DNA from: Cynocephalus volans
Taxonomy: Eukaryota; Chordata; Mammalia; Dermoptera; Cynocephalidae
Direction: 5' to 3'
DNA length: 64,000 bases
Assembly: GCF_027409185.1 (NCBI RefSeq)
Contig: NC_084466.1
Coordinates: 72,832,501 to 72,896,500, forward strand
Shown: one piece after another, positions 1 through 12,060 of the stretch
How positions within the stretch are numbered: position 1 is the first letter of the stretch
How the letters are laid out: every line of letters starts with the position of its first letter
Translations under genes and position numbers: made by a program
Notes under the pieces: generated by a model
The model's database searches: none
Told to the model about the DNA's origin: nothing
The model's input: the letters and a program-made list of their open reading frames with translations, nothing else

Positions 1-1221
1 ATTTACCAAATCACAAAATTAGGCATGAACAGTAGAATTCCATTGTAAAATGAAAACAATACATTTAAGACCGGGTCCAAGCAGATTCAGAGGACATTAG
101 TAAACCTCCCAAGGAGGTGGCTCAGACTCCCATAGTACCTATTGCTCCTGCTTTTTCCTCTCTCTTCACAATACCTCTATGGCCTCATGGGATGCTCCCG
201 AAGACCAGTTAAAAGATATAGAAAAAGAGTGGGCCTAGTTTGCAATGGATTTCTATGGCATGCTGACACCAGCCAAATTTTTGGTCACTGTATTACAGTC
301 CATATACAGCACCTCTGAAGACAGTAACGAAGGGAAAACTCCATGGTCCAACATCTGGTTGTACACTTTGGGTAGAAGGAAAGATTGACTGAGATATGGA
401 CCAATCCTGTTTTGGGTCAGGGACTTGGAAAGAACAAGATTAAAATACTGGTGATAAGAGGTACACAGTGTACCTTTCCAAATGTATGCGGAATGTGAAG
501 ATTCATGTGTCCACTAAAAAGGAGATTCTCCATTATTAAGAGAAGATGACCCATATTATGAACCATGCTATGGAAGATTCTTTTGCTGAATTGGCACATT
601 GTATGAAGAGGCTTTGGCAGAAGAGATTGAGTTATACATGGGCTTAACAATATGGACTTCCTTTCATCAAGTCTAATCTGGTTACTGCTATTGCTGAGTG
701 CTCAGTCTCCAAGGAGCAGAGGCCAATGCTCAGTCACTCCTCTCCCTGGGAGGACAGTTGGTCACCTGGTGGTGGTTTAATTATATCGGTTCACTTCTCT
801 TCTACCACAGCAACAATTTATCCTCATAGGAATATAAAGATATTTTGGCTATATATTTTCTTTCGTTATCTGCAGCTTGTCTACCAACCTGACCACCCAC
901 GAACATAGAGAATGTCTTATCTGTCTATTGCCAAGTAATTCCAAACAACAATAATATTCAAACAAAGGTTTATAGTAAAGGAGATGAGAGAATGGACTCA
1001 GGCTCAATGAATTCAATAGTCATGCCACATGTCTCACCTCCCAGATGTCAGGGAGATTGGTCCCAACAGCAAATAAGAAATTTGGTTGAGAAATAGAAAA
1101 GACTATCCCTGGAACCCAGGGGATTTGTTTGTTACCCCTTAGTACTCCCTTGACCAATAATCATAGTCAATGAAAAACGGGGGCAACACAATGAAGATAG
1201 GATCAGCAAGCATTTAAATCC
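1..1221 (+). mobile_element. ERVL-type endogenous retrovirus, decayed pol fragment (RNase H to integrase)
   Basis: The stretch follows, with many substitutions and gaps, the mammalian ERVL pol order. An RNase H part lies near 310-530, where the reading 'LVVHFG', 'SGTWKE' and 'VKIHVST' is visible. An integrase zinc-binding part follows near 640-740, with a 'TAIAECSVSKEQRP'-like reading, and weaker integrase core similarity continues to about 1130. In the family this region codes for removal of the RNA template and for integration. Here it is full of stops and frameshifts and cannot make protein. It runs off the left edge of the window and is cut on the right by an L1. The assignment rests on recalled consensus, not on a search. 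Confidence 0.72.
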
Positions 1222-2030
1222 AGCATAAAATCAAAATCACATTGAGCTATCATCTCACCCCAGTTAGACCGGCTGTTATCAAAAAGACAAAGAATAGCAG
1301 ATGCTGGCAAGGATGTGGAGAAAGAGGAACCCTCCTACACTGTTGATGGAACTGTAAATTAGTGCAGCCACTATGGAAAACAGTATGGTGGTCCCTCAAA
1401 CAACTACAGATAGAACTGCTATATGATCCAGCAATCCCATTGTTGGGTATATACCCAAAAGAATGGAAATCATCATGTCAAAGGGATACCTGCACTCCCA
1501 TGTTCATCACAGCTCTATTTACAATAGCCAAGAGTTGGAGCCAACATAAATGTCCATTGTTGGATGACTGGATAAGGAAAATGTGGTATATATACACAAT
1601 GGAATATTATTGAGCCACAGAAAAGAATGTAATTCTGTCATTTGCAGTAACATGGATGAACTTGGAGAAAATTATGTTAAGTGAAATAAGCCAGGCATAG
1701 AAAGAAAAATACCACATGTCCTCATTCATAACTGGGAGCTAAAAGAGAGACAAATAAATAAAAAAAGAAAGAAAGATACAACAATCACAATAGTATGTTG
1801 AACTTTCAGAAGGAGAGAACAGAACTGAAGCCACCAGAGGTGAGAAAGGGGGAAGGTGAAAGGGATTAGTGAAAAACTGGTAAAGGGCCACAAAAAACGA
1901 TTACATTGTTTGATGTTGAATATACTAATTATCCAGATTTGAGCATCACGTATTATAGGTGTTGATATTCTAAGCTGTGCCCCACAGATATGTGCAATCA
2001 ACTACGTTTCAATAAAATAAATAAATGAAT
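1222..2030 (+). mobile_element. 5'-truncated L1, end of ORF2 plus 3'UTR
   Basis: The end of L1 ORF2 is clear: the cysteine-rich C-terminus at 1300-1370 and the reading '[16 protein letters not shown]' near 1430-1480, then 'WYIYTMEYY' up to 1613. A 3'UTR ending in an AATAAA-rich tail follows near 2010-2030. Only about the last 150 codons of ORF2 are present. The insertion sits between ERVL pol and the ERVL 3' LTR, so it is younger than that provirus. The 3'UTR differs from that of the two full-length L1s further right, so this is an older subfamily (L1MA/L1PB-like by eye). I did not find a clean target duplication. Confidence 0.85.
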
Positions 2031-2039
2031 CCTGTGTAA

Positions 2040-2605
2040 ATGATGGTTTGGGACACAACATTAGATAAATAACTCCAACCAGCCAAGTGTTGGCAGATAT
2101 TAAGTGGAACATAGTGATAGAAGAAGCAAGTATACCTCTCAACCTAGACCTCCCAGACAGCAAGCAGGTCTATAACAACTCTATGTTCCGCCATTTACCT
2201 CCTTGATTTTTTCCTCCCTTTATTCTGCTGCTAATTTATATGCTGAGCACTGAGAGTGACTAGCATTTTGGATTTAAGGTTGGTGTACACTGGAATATAT
2301 ACAAACTGGCATCCCCCTGTGAAGTTAGAATGACAGATAGGACTTTGTCCCTGTGTCTACAGAGTTCCAATCAGGCATTCATCGTACATTTACTCTCCAG
2401 GTTTAGGTACTCTCCCCACATTCCTTTCCTTTTAGGCCATGGTGCTGTAACAGCTCTTGCTCTTACAGTCTCTGGGGTGCTACCATCCCTTGCTGGTTTT
2501 CCTAACCTGCTTATATCCTTATAAATGGTCCCTCTATTAAACTTCCCTGAAAGAACTGATTTGATTGGTCATCTCTTTCTTACTAGAACCCTGAATGATA
2601 AAGAA
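2040..2605 (+). mobile_element. ERVL 3' region and 3' LTR (MLT2-like)
   Basis: The right half has the ending usual for ERVL/MLT2 LTRs: 'cctctattaaactt' near 2531, then 'gtcatctctttc' and a terminal 'accctgaatgata' near 2588-2600. The left part, 'caagtgttggcagatatta' near 2084, fits the sequence before the 3' LTR. Together with the pol remains left of the L1 this makes one interrupted provirus on the plus strand. The exact LTR start is not resolved. Confidence 0.6.
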
Positions 2606-3254
2606 AACATGGTTTTAAGTGTGTAGTCAAATGAATTTCTTAATTCTTCAACCTATATCAGAATTAACTACCTGGCACTGGCATAACTGGACACGTATGG
2701 GTCTCCCCAACAAGGACAGAGCCCTTGCTACATGGCACAGAGCAGATCTGTGCATGTGTCCTTTACTCTCTGTGTCTCCAGGAAAAGAGAGCATGCTTAG
2801 ATACTTCCAGTCTCAACAACAAAACAATCCATTTGGAGGAGGGAATAAGGTGTAGGCAGAGATATTAGGAGTGTCAACTCTGGGGACATTTCAGTGCGTG
2901 GAAAAATGAAACCAAAGAAGTGGAGGCCCTTCTCTAATAAACTGAGTACATTAGAAACCCTATAAACCATGAAAAAAATATAACACAAAATCAAACTTGT
3001 CAAAGGATATGAGCAGGCAGTTCACAGAAGAGGAAACAAATCATCAATTATGTCATCCCTAGTTCAGATTTGACATTCAATTAAGTTAGTTTTCTATTTG
3101 GTGTCCTATGAAATCTTTTTTCATTGCTCAAAGCAATGTGTTAAAAAACACGTTAGTTCCAAACTTTAACCTATTCTGTAAAAACTTAAACTTTTATCTT
3201 CTCGATTCATGAATGCCCTTCCCCTGTCTTGGATTGTAACCCTACCCCTAATAC
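2606..3254. other. Unassigned sequence
   Basis: AT-rich intergenic sequence. The short open frames here lack any family resemblance and no repeat was recognised. Confidence 0.5.
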
Positions 3255-3480
3255 TGAAAATAATAACATTATTAATAAATAGAGCTTGTTATATACCCAA
3301 CAATGTTCTAAGTGCTTCACATGTAACAGCTAATTTAACCTTCACACAGCAGTCCTGTGAAGTATATGGTATTATTATTCCCACTGATAACTGAGCAAAC
3401 TGTGCTCATGTCAGCTGGGATTTAAACCAAGGCGGTATGGCCCCATGGTCCGTGTCTTATCCACTCTGTTATAATGCCTC
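3255..3480 (-). repeat. MIR SINE, antisense
   Basis: Reads as the reverse complement of MIR. The core and tail pieces are visible as 'gttctaagtgcttcacatgta', 'taatttaaccttcaca', 'ggtattattattcccact' and 'ggatttaaaccaaggc'. It is old and diverged. Confidence 0.75.
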
Positions 3481-4194
3481 TAATTCACAACTCATTCCTG
3501 GTTTGAGCAGCATCCAACCTATTTTAATCATTTTTCTCCCCGTGATTTGGCTAGCATAAACGCTACCTCAAGTACAACAAAAAGTACAAAGTCTGTGATG
3601 GAAAATTTGAACTATTACTAATCCAGCATGAATGCCATGAAAAAAAATGGTTGACATTAGATTAATATATTTAATTGTAGAAGAAGACATACAATCATTT
3701 ACAGCCTACATTCTCCTCCATCTTTGAGTTTCTTCAGTGTTTGGGAAAGATTTAGAATGACTTAATGGCAAAGGCAGGGGGAGTTCCCGGCTGGAAATAG
3801 AGCTTGGACCCAGCAGCCTATTTAAGGAAGCAGAAGTTGGGGCCTGCACAGGATTGCCCAGGGAGTTACGTTAGGCAGACCAAAGAAGGAGCATTCACTC
3901 TCAGCACTGGGTGCGGCTAAACCTGTGAAAGCATTTCAGCAGTGAAGCAGGACCACAGGAATGCAGTGCCTCTCTCCTGGACAGAAGATGATTATGCCTT
4001 AAGCACAGAAAAATCAAAGGTCCTAAATGTTAGTACTTAACTTAAAAATCACCTTTCTAACTCTTTAAAAATATTTATAAATTGTATTAATATTTGAGAG
4101 AGAGAAAAAAAATTGTGGAAAGAAGGAAGAAATATAAAATGTGGATTCCAACTACATTTTAAAGATAGTTGGAAGAATATTTTAATAAAGATGG
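3481..4194. other. Unassigned sequence with one GC-richer patch
   Basis: No repeat or gene recognised. At 3770-4010 the base composition rises and a kappaB-like decamer precedes a TATA-like 'ctatttaagg'; this is treated as a low-interest finding. The rest is AT-rich. Confidence 0.4.
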
Positions 4195-4345
4195 AAAAAT
4201 CGTCCAGTAAAATGTAAGTTCCATAAGGGCCTTATTTGTCTTGTTCATTATTCTGTCTTTCTGTCCTCATTGCCTGGAACAGTGCCTGGCATAAGGAGAT
4301 GCTTAATAATATTTGTTGAATAATTTAATAAATGAATGGATTGAT
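4195..4345 (+). repeat. L2 LINE 3' end
   Basis: The L2 tail pattern is visible: 'aagttccataagggc', 'cctggaacagtgcctggc' and 'ttgttgaataa', followed by a short ATTG/ATTA simple repeat near 4337-4365. Confidence 0.7.
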
Positions 4346-5348
4346 TGATTGATTAATTAATTAACCAATGTTAGCATACAAGGAGTCACAAAAAAAGTTC
4401 GACTTCTATCTTATCATAAATCCTACCCATTTTTGGCTAAAATTATTAGGATTATGTGAGTGAAGATGGTATTTTGAGCCTAACAATCAGACTGATCTCA
4501 ACTGATTAAAATGTTTTCATAGATGCCAGACTTCTATTTTCTTGCCAAGAATTATTTTTTCTTTCTCCAAGTCCAAGTACATACTTTTTGCCTCCTCACC
4601 CTTAGGCCTATTTCAGTTTAACTATGAAGGCTTCACCAACAGAATTCTCTCTTTCTCTCTCTCTCTTTCATCAGCTACTAATTAACTGGACTCTTAATCA
4701 CTTCATAGAAAAAAGTAATAATCAATCTATTCACAGATGCATGAGTTTATTTGTGGAAATGTCTGATTCCTGCTGCCAGGACAACAACTCCACTCTACTA
4801 AACGCTTCTCTCAGCCCACCCTTGTTCAGAGACAGAGAAAGTCTTCAAGAGCCAATGGCCATCTAAAGAGCCATCCATCTGCCCATGTGAACAAGAAACT
4901 GAAAGATTTCTGAGTATTCATTGAAAACACCTTTGAATTAGCACATACATGCATCTGAAACTGTCCTCTCTCAACCCTAAAGCCACAGATTAAAAGCATA
5001 TTCTAATAAGTCAAAGCCATATGCCAGACCTTGTCTTTAGTTTCAGAATAAACAATGTGTTGAATGTCCTCACTATCTTTTCAGAGGCTTCCCAGGTCCC
5101 TGCCAGTCGTGTGCTGGCAAGGCAAAGACAGGCACCAAGTGTAAGAACTCATTCACTTTTGTTAAGATTGCTTCTCAATGAGACAGTAAGTGAGTAAATG
5201 TGGGCACAGAACTGACAGAGTGCCTGCTACACAGCAGAACTCCAAGAATGGTGGCTATCTTTTTTGCCTCCCCACTTAAGTACAACTCAGTCTCCTCCCC
5301 CAAATCTCCTGTTTAAATATTTTAAATTAATTGTATGTAATTGGAGTT
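4346..5348. other. Unassigned sequence
   Basis: Apart from a short CT-rich run near 4647-4667 nothing stands out. The 80-codon open frame at 4624-4866 has low-complexity Ser/Leu content at its start and no recognisable domain, so it is not called a gene. Confidence 0.5.
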
Positions 5349-6607
5349 GAAAGTCAGTGTTTTCACCAGCCATGCGCTCAGCCTTCGCGATGGGCCTGGT
5401 ATTCGTAGGCCACTGTGGTAACGTGATCTTCCTAGAGCTCCTGGCGTAGAAGCATCCAGGATGTGGGAACATTGTAAAAATTTTTATTTATTGCTGTGGA
5501 AGGTTTTCTCTCTGAAGCTGATTTGGGAATGAAGCCGCCAGATATCCCAATAAGGCACTGTGCCATATTGGTAACCGTGTTCTTCACTGTCAGCATGGTA
5601 AACAGCTATGCCCTGATCTCGACATTGCTGTGTCCCTACATATGATATGCAGACCTGGTTCTCTAATTGCCAGCATGATTCGAGGAATGATCATTTCAAA
5701 GAAGAGATACAGTGCATTCAAATATGCCTCCATTGCCCCAGTGTCTGTGGAGATATTTATTTGCACTTTCATGTCAGCAAAGCATGTGACTTCCCAGTCC
5801 AGCTTGAGTGAGAATGAGGGATTCCAGGTCTGGCATGGTGGTTACTACGTATTGGGGCACTGACTTATGCCTTTCTGATGTCAGCAAGGATGGGCATATT
5901 CCAAGAGTCTCTGTACAAACAATTTGGGGAACACTCCATGGAGGCTTTGTTTTATAACCATGCCCTTCCTCTTCCTGCTTTCATCTTCTTGGTGTCTAAA
6001 ATTTATGATCATGCAGTTCTATGCAATAAGTCTGAATTTTATCAAGTCCTAGAGCTTGGTGTGACAATGTGCACCCTGTGGTTCTGCCCCCCCCCCGTGA
6101 ACGTTATCACTCAGGATGTGTGCATCCGGGGAGTGTTCATCTCACAACAGAATGTCACTCGTTGTGACTCTATACAAATTTGCAAGCCTCATCTTTTCCA
6201 TCTTGTCCTTTCAGAACATTTTCACTCTGTGGCACTGGCTGGGCACCTAGTTTGTCTTCATTGGGACCTTAATGTACACAGAGGTGTGGAACAACCTAGA
6301 GACCACAAAAGTCAGCCTCAGAAGGCCGACAAGAATGGAGGTCTGCCTGGAATAGATAGACCAGTGTCATCATGAGGGAGGGATCTGGAGAAGGTCTGGC
6401 CACAATTTCACTTTTATTAACATGGAATTACCTCTAGTTTTGAATCACACATGCACCAGTGAATCCTCAGAAAGGAGACTTCTTAGATTTCTCATGGCTA
6501 TACAGGCCAACATTTGTAGACTCCAAATAGAAATCCCTTAACCCTAAAATAGAAAAAAGAACAGTTCTATACTAAAAAAGAAAAAGAAAGAAGAAAGTCA
6601 ACATTTT
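5349..6607 (+). pseudogene. SLC35B4: Processed pseudogene of SLC35B4 (UDP-xylose/UDP-GlcNAc transporter)
   Basis: SLC35B4 is a multi-pass nucleotide-sugar transporter of the ER/Golgi, about 330 residues and normally spread over many exons. Here the coding order is contiguous with no introns. The start ATG is at 5372, followed by 'GLVF', 'NVIFLELLA' and 'KHPGCGNIV'. Middle parts read 'PLHMI', 'GSLIAS' and 'ICTFMSAK' (5630-5800). The best stretch is 5878-6130 with 'MSARMGIFQESLYKQFG' and 'EALFYNHALPLP'. The C-terminal end, near 'TEVWNNLETTK', lies at 6270-6310. Codon 26 is a TAG (5447-5449), several indels change frame, and a run of C at about 6090 adds another. A 3'UTR-like stretch and an A-rich tail (6570-6597) follow. 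Possible target duplications are 5349-5363 and 6593-6607 (12 of 15 bases alike). These are the marks of L1-mediated retroposition. It cannot make a transporter. Confidence 0.9.
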
Positions 6608-8267
6608 GGTTCCTTTTTATTTTATTTTTTCAGATTTTTTGGCAGTTTTCATTAATATAACTAAACTAATACAATCTGGTTAAGTGTTACCTCGATGTTA
6701 AGAAAAATGTACTGTTTAATTATACAGTTCAAACAGAGGAAGAGGAGATTGATTTTTTACATAATTTCTTTCCAGCTTACATGCATTAACCTTATATTTA
6801 TGATAGCTCTACATCTACTAGCTTAGCATTCTCCATAGTCAAATTTGTCTATTTATTTTCTTCAAATTCTCCATGGCTTTTCTTGGGCCCTGGTGTTGAG
6901 TGATTTGAAAATGCATGAGAACCTGGCTCCACTCCTTACTATATTATTTACAACCCTCTTCTACAGACTATGTACCAAATAGACCTGTGTCTCATTTATT
7001 TTTTAAAAGATTCTTAGGCACACTGTTATCTGTATAATTAATTGTACAGAAAATGCTTGTTCTACTGATTCTTTTACTGATTAATCAATAATTCATAACT
7101 CCAAAAGCCAGAAACACAATTGAATAAGTCTTTAACTACTGGTCCAACCTTTCTTAACATGGGCATTAAACCAAGGGTTACATAGAATTTCAAAGAACAT
7201 ATATGGACAGTGTTGAAACTGGATAGAAGCAACTGCTTGAATGATTTCAACATTCTTCAATAAAATAGAACTAGGTATTTTTGTAAAATTGAGCTAATGC
7301 CTCCGTTTTTTTAATCTTGATGTCTGTATACAAGATGTCTAAACCATCATTCTTCAAGCTATGTTTCCCTGAAGAAAAGGACTACTATGTAACATCTGGA
7401 GAAAAACTTGGAACAGCATGACACAAAACTAAAATTCCACCAGGGAATATGCTGCAAAAGATGAGAAGTCGTCTACTTCAAAGTCTCTTCCTGTTTCTTA
7501 CAGTTGGTGACTTTGAGGCTGCCTGCACATTAACACATGCACACAGGGCTTAAGCCAATTTCTTCTTAGGGCAATCAGTTTAAATTAAACTTCAATTAAA
7601 TAAAAACCCTTACCAATTAATTTTTTTCTTCCTCCCTTTACAAGAGAACGATTGTGGTGAAAATCATACAATGTTAGAAAAGAAGTTACCTTCTTCTCTG
7701 CAGAATCTAGACTCGAACTTATTTTTTACCCTTATACTTAGAAAGGAGTTTCAGATCCATTTACTGCATAATAATCAATGTTTAGATACAAGTGCTCCAT
7801 GTTTTATTGTTATAGGTGCCCCACACAAGTAAATTTCTTAAAATTCTTGGGGTTTAGTTCCAGATAATAATGTTAATGAGTTTGGAGAAAAAGGTTTCAG
7901 GTCCTGCTGTTTTAATTAGTGTTTACGACTATCCCAAACTACAGAGTTATGCAATGTGATGGAAGAAACTGTAAGAAGATAGAAAAATACAGCAAAATCC
8001 TTTTCAGAGAAAGCCTTTTTTTAGAAAAAAAATATTTCTAAGCCAAAATAATAAACCAATTGTAATGAAAAGTATTACCTGTCTAACAAAGGCTAGAGGA
8101 AGCTGCTCTGTATATTCACCCATGTGAATGCAAAAACCAGGGGTTGAGAGTAAAAAGCTTTAAGCTGGATTACAGTGAAATGAAAACTTATCTGATCAAT
8201 CATCATTATATCATCTTGCCTTTGATACATTAATAAACCCTTATTGTGTAACTCCTCTATACAATAT
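6608..8267. other. Unassigned AT-rich sequence
   Basis: No family, RNA gene or long frame is recognised on either strand. Short A and T runs are frequent, as in old gene-poor mammalian DNA. Confidence 0.5.
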
Positions 8268-8878
8268 ATAAAAAAGAATGAAATTTTGTCATTCACAGCA
8301 GCATGGATGAACTTGGAGAAAAATATGTTAAGTTAAATAAGTTAGGCTCAGAGAGAGAAATACCACATGTTCTCACTCATAAGTGGGAACTAAAAAATAG
8401 AAAGATGAAAGAGAGAGAGAGAAAGAGAAAGAGAGGAAGGAAGGAAGGAAGGAAGGAAGGAAGGAAGGAAGGAAGGAAGGAAGGAAGGAAGGAAGGAAGG
8501 AAGGAAAGAAGAGAAAAAAACATCATAACAATACATTGAACTTTCAGATGTAGAGAAGAAAACTATGGCTTCTAGAGCCATCTAGGAAAGGAGGAAGGGG
8601 GAAACCAAGAAATAGTTTAATAGACAGAAAATGGCTAATTAGGAAAAATTAGCTCTACTGATATACAGTCAAGTTAGGCACCTATAATTTACAGTAATTT
8701 ACTGCATGGTATCAAATGACTAGAAGAGAGGATGTCCCCAACACAAAGAAATAATTATCCTTTCTAGTGATGAATATGCTAATTATTTTTACTTGATCAT
8801 CACACATTGCACACAAGTTTTGATACTGAACTTCATACTCCACCAATAGGTATACACAATTAAATTACAATTAAAAAA
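8268..8878 (+). mobile_element. 5'-truncated L1 3' end
   Basis: It begins inside the last codons of ORF2 ('gaatgaaattttgtcattc', then 'catggatgaacttggagaa') and continues through 'ccacatgttctcactcata' into a 3'UTR ending near the A-rich 8868-8878. The 3'UTR resembles the L1 at 1222-2030 rather than the young copies. A GGAA microsatellite has expanded inside it. Confidence 0.85.
8409..8511 (+). repeat. Purine microsatellite, (GA)n then (GGAA)n
   Basis: A GA run near 8410-8434 is followed by about 17 uninterrupted GGAA/AAGG units to about 8505. The repetitive 'GRKEGRKE' and 'LPSFLPSF' frames here are products of the repeat. Confidence 0.97.
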
Positions 8879-9114
8879 GTTTTTCACATTTTAGATTGAA
8901 CTTTTTCCAAATATATATCCAGGAAATTAAGTGTAACTTCAAAATGGATGATTTTCCATTAAGAAGCAAAAATATTTAGTTTTATATGCTAACTACATGT
9001 ACGCTTTCTAACTATGTTACCAATAGAATTAAGTTATAAATTAAGGCAAGTAACATGACAAAACTCAGTTGCAAGGTAATTATTTTTCTCAGAGTAGGAG
9101 CATGTATTATAATG

Positions 9115-9340
9115 ATATTGATTCTTATTGGGTACTTACAGGGCACTAAGAACCCTGCGAGGCACTTTTCATAATTATTTCATTTAATCTTCAAAACAAC
9201 ACAGGAAGTTAATTATTCTCATCTAACAAATGAGGTCATTGAGATTGAGAGAGGTTAGATAATTTGCCAAACATCACAAAGTAATAGGCAGAGCTGGGAT
9301 TCTGAATCAAATCCATCTCCAAAATTCATATCCCCTCCCA
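9115..9340 (-). repeat. MIR SINE, antisense
   Basis: Reverse-complement MIR order is visible: 'ggcacttttcataattatt', 'cttcaaaacaacacagga', 'catctaacaaatgaggtca', 'agagctgggattctgaatc'. Confidence 0.75.
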
Positions 9341-11310
9341 TGAGCCAGCTTCATGAGGCTATTAGTTTAGTGTGTTTTGAAACAATCTAGTTTTAGATTA
9401 GATCTAAAATACCTTAGAATACTATTTCTCCATTAACAATAAATCATTGATGCATATGCACCACCAAGATGTAGCTTAGACATTAAAAACCTGGAACATT
9501 GAAAAAGGAAACTGGACAGGTTTTATACATGCTCTTAGGGTTAATGGAAAGTAAGCACAAGCAAAACAACAAAACTTCTCTTTCATTGCAAGTTAATGAT
9601 GAAAATAACATGCGAAAATGAGCATTCTGCAGAACTCAAATGAAATGTTTACCAGCGTTTCTGTCAATCTCATTTCAGTGATTTATTTTTTGTTTTTATT
9701 TTTATTTATTGAAAGGCTTGTTTTTGTTCATGAAAATGTACTTGGAAGAATTCTTTCTCCAAAAGCATGTCTCAACCTAAAAACACTTACATTAATTATT
9801 TTTCTAAAGTTAATACAATTTAAAATAAAGATTACTCTGTCAGAGATGTGCTGCCCTGCATTTCTGTTTCTGTGTTATCAATATGCCCTCTTCTTATGCA
9901 TACACATACACAACTCAGAATGTTTTTTCCTTTAAATTTTTACCTTTTTTGTTCTTTTAAAATATGGAGGTTAATAATATAACTAAAGCCAAGCCTATAT
10001 TTCTGTATGAAAAATTGAGCTAACCAAGGTAGCATGTATATGCCTCGATTATCTGCATTCTTTTTCAATTTTTATTTTATCCTACAAAGAAAGGGAGGGA
10101 AACAGACAGAAGACATACAGACACTTGTAGAATCTCCGGGGTACTGATCTCACCTCTTTATTTCCTGGAGAAATGCTGCTTTTGGAAGTAACTGCCTTTT
10201 CAGTATAATTGCTTATTTATAATGTGCCAGTGAGTCTCCTCTTACTCTTAATATGAGGAAAAAAATACAAAATAAGCACTTTATTAAATATTTGGCAAGT
10301 GAAGCAAGGAGGCATTGTTTTTTGTTTTTTGTTTTCCCTAGTATCTCAGATAGGAACTGAATGAACACCACATTCTTTATCCTAATAGTCACTGGAGCTT
10401 CAAGATGAATAAAGATTTAGAAAAGTAAAAGATTTACAAATAAATATAGTTTCTGTTCATCTATGAAAACTGTTAAATACTATCTTGAACTTTTGAATAG
10501 CATTCTGCCATAGACGTTTTTAACTTCCTCGATGCTATCACAAACAAATAAAAATAAAAAACACACAATCTTTAAACATGACTTTGTGAAAATGTAAAGT
10601 CAAATAAAATAGCAAATATATTTCCTGATAGACTAAAAATCAATATCAGTAAGTACATTGATAAGAATATAAGAATATTTTATATAAGAATATAAGAAAT
10701 AAGAACATTTCTAACTAAAAGGAAGTTAATTTGAAATAAATGTAAAATCAGTTAAAAAATTATTGAAGGTTACGGGAGAAATACTTTATTATCAACAAAA
10801 GGGTCAGGCTTGGGAGTTTCAACTGATGATACTTCTATTATCAGTCAATTATGTGTTATGATATTAAAAAAAAAAGAAAATAAAAAAGACCAACAGAACT
10901 TCAGGAGCAGTGAAAGGATACAATTTATGAAAGAAATAAAAGTATCATTCCATGTTACTTGCTCTGACCAGTGTGTTTAATTCTCCCTCATGTTAAGAAG
11001 CTGTGGGCAAATGGGGATGCACTGAAGTGTTAGCAACTAAGATGGTATAACACATTGTATCACATGGGGAGGAGCTGAAGGTATTGGACACAAAACCTAA
11101 AGAGAGAAGACTTAAGTAAATGCCAGGGGAAAGAGAGCAGCTTTCTTCAAGCGTTAGAAACATTGTTACATGAAAGAACAGTCACACTTGTTTTCCTGTC
11201 TCCAAAAAGAAGATCTGGGCCCCATATAAGGAAAAGCTTCTTAAAAGTCAAAACTGTCATTTTGGAATAGGTTGTCATATTAGTCATGTGTCTTTTGTTT
11301 ACAATTGGGG
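9341..11310. other. Unassigned AT-rich sequence
   Basis: Contains A/T-rich runs, for example 10866-10890, but no recognised family. The 105-codon frame at 9618-9935 is rich in hydrophobic residues because the DNA is T-rich; it has no supporting motif. Confidence 0.5.
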
Positions 11311-11315
11311 GTGAA

Positions 11316-11317
<2 letters not shown>

Positions 11318-11384
<67 letters not shown>
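11318..11384 (+). repeat. (GA)n microsatellite
   Basis: A nearly pure GA run of about 65 bases with one or two 'aaag' interruptions. Confidence 0.97.
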
Positions 11385-11387
<3 letters not shown>

Positions 11388-11934
11388 TTTGGCCCATGTG
11401 CTTGAGAAACTCCAGGATGAAGCTAGCTTTAGGCATGATGGATTTAGAGGTTAAATAGCTGACATTGTGCTCTCCATTTGTTTGGTTTCTTTCCTTGGAA
11501 TTTTCTTAATACTTGAGGGCCAAGAAGACCACCAGAAGCACCAGGCTTACCAGAGTTGGAAATCACATCTGTCTCCCATCTTCCATTTGTGAGTTGTGAT
11601 AGAGAACCGTGATATGTGCCCAAAGTTGTCACATCTTAGACCATTCCCGCTGTAGACAGGACCGATGCTGTGAGAGACCTACCCTGGGCTCTGTGTCTCC
11701 TCCTAAAAGCCCAGAAACTGAAATTAACATCAGCAGAATCACTCTGAGTAGAAGAGAGGACACTGAAGAGCCATGCAAGCAAAAACAGAATAAAATAAAA
11801 TAAAGCTACTTTAGAAGGTAATGAATTTCTCATCACTGGATATTTGAACTAAAGTCTCATAACTAGTCAATGATAAAAGTCTGAAGGCCCCATTGTCCTT
11901 TATCATCTGTGGGAACCTGAAAAGTCATCCCTCA
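11385..11934. other. Unassigned sequence
   Basis: Overlapping short frames on both strands (11444-11836) do not resemble known proteins. No repeat was identified. Confidence 0.45.
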
Positions 11935-12060
11935 TTTACTCATTCAGGCAAAAGATAAACACTGAGCACCTACACCACGGCAGGACACACAGACACGATG
12001 GTGCACAAGATAGATGAGGTCCCTGTTCTGCAGGAGCTTACAATCTATGGTCCCTAAAGT
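11935..12060 (+). repeat. Probable ancient dispersed repeat fragment
   Basis: The phrase order 'tcattcaggcaaa', 'actgagcacctac', 'gtgcacaagatagatgagg', 'ccctgttctgcaggagctta' matches a very common old mammalian dispersed repeat (an 'inventory' pattern of the form gagcaccta..., ccctgccct..., gagcttaca...). I cannot name the family with certainty. Confidence 0.45.

Noticed and set aside
5287..5772. Minus-strand frames over the SLC35B4 copy
   Set aside because: Shadows of the sense coding sequence.
8303..8581. Open frames on both strands with GRKE and LPSF repeats
   Set aside because: They are translations of the GA/GGAA microsatellite within an L1 3'UTR.
9618..9935. 105-codon hydrophobic frame that could suggest a small membrane protein
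   Set aside because: T-rich DNA gives Phe and Leu by composition; no signal, domain or conserved context was seen.
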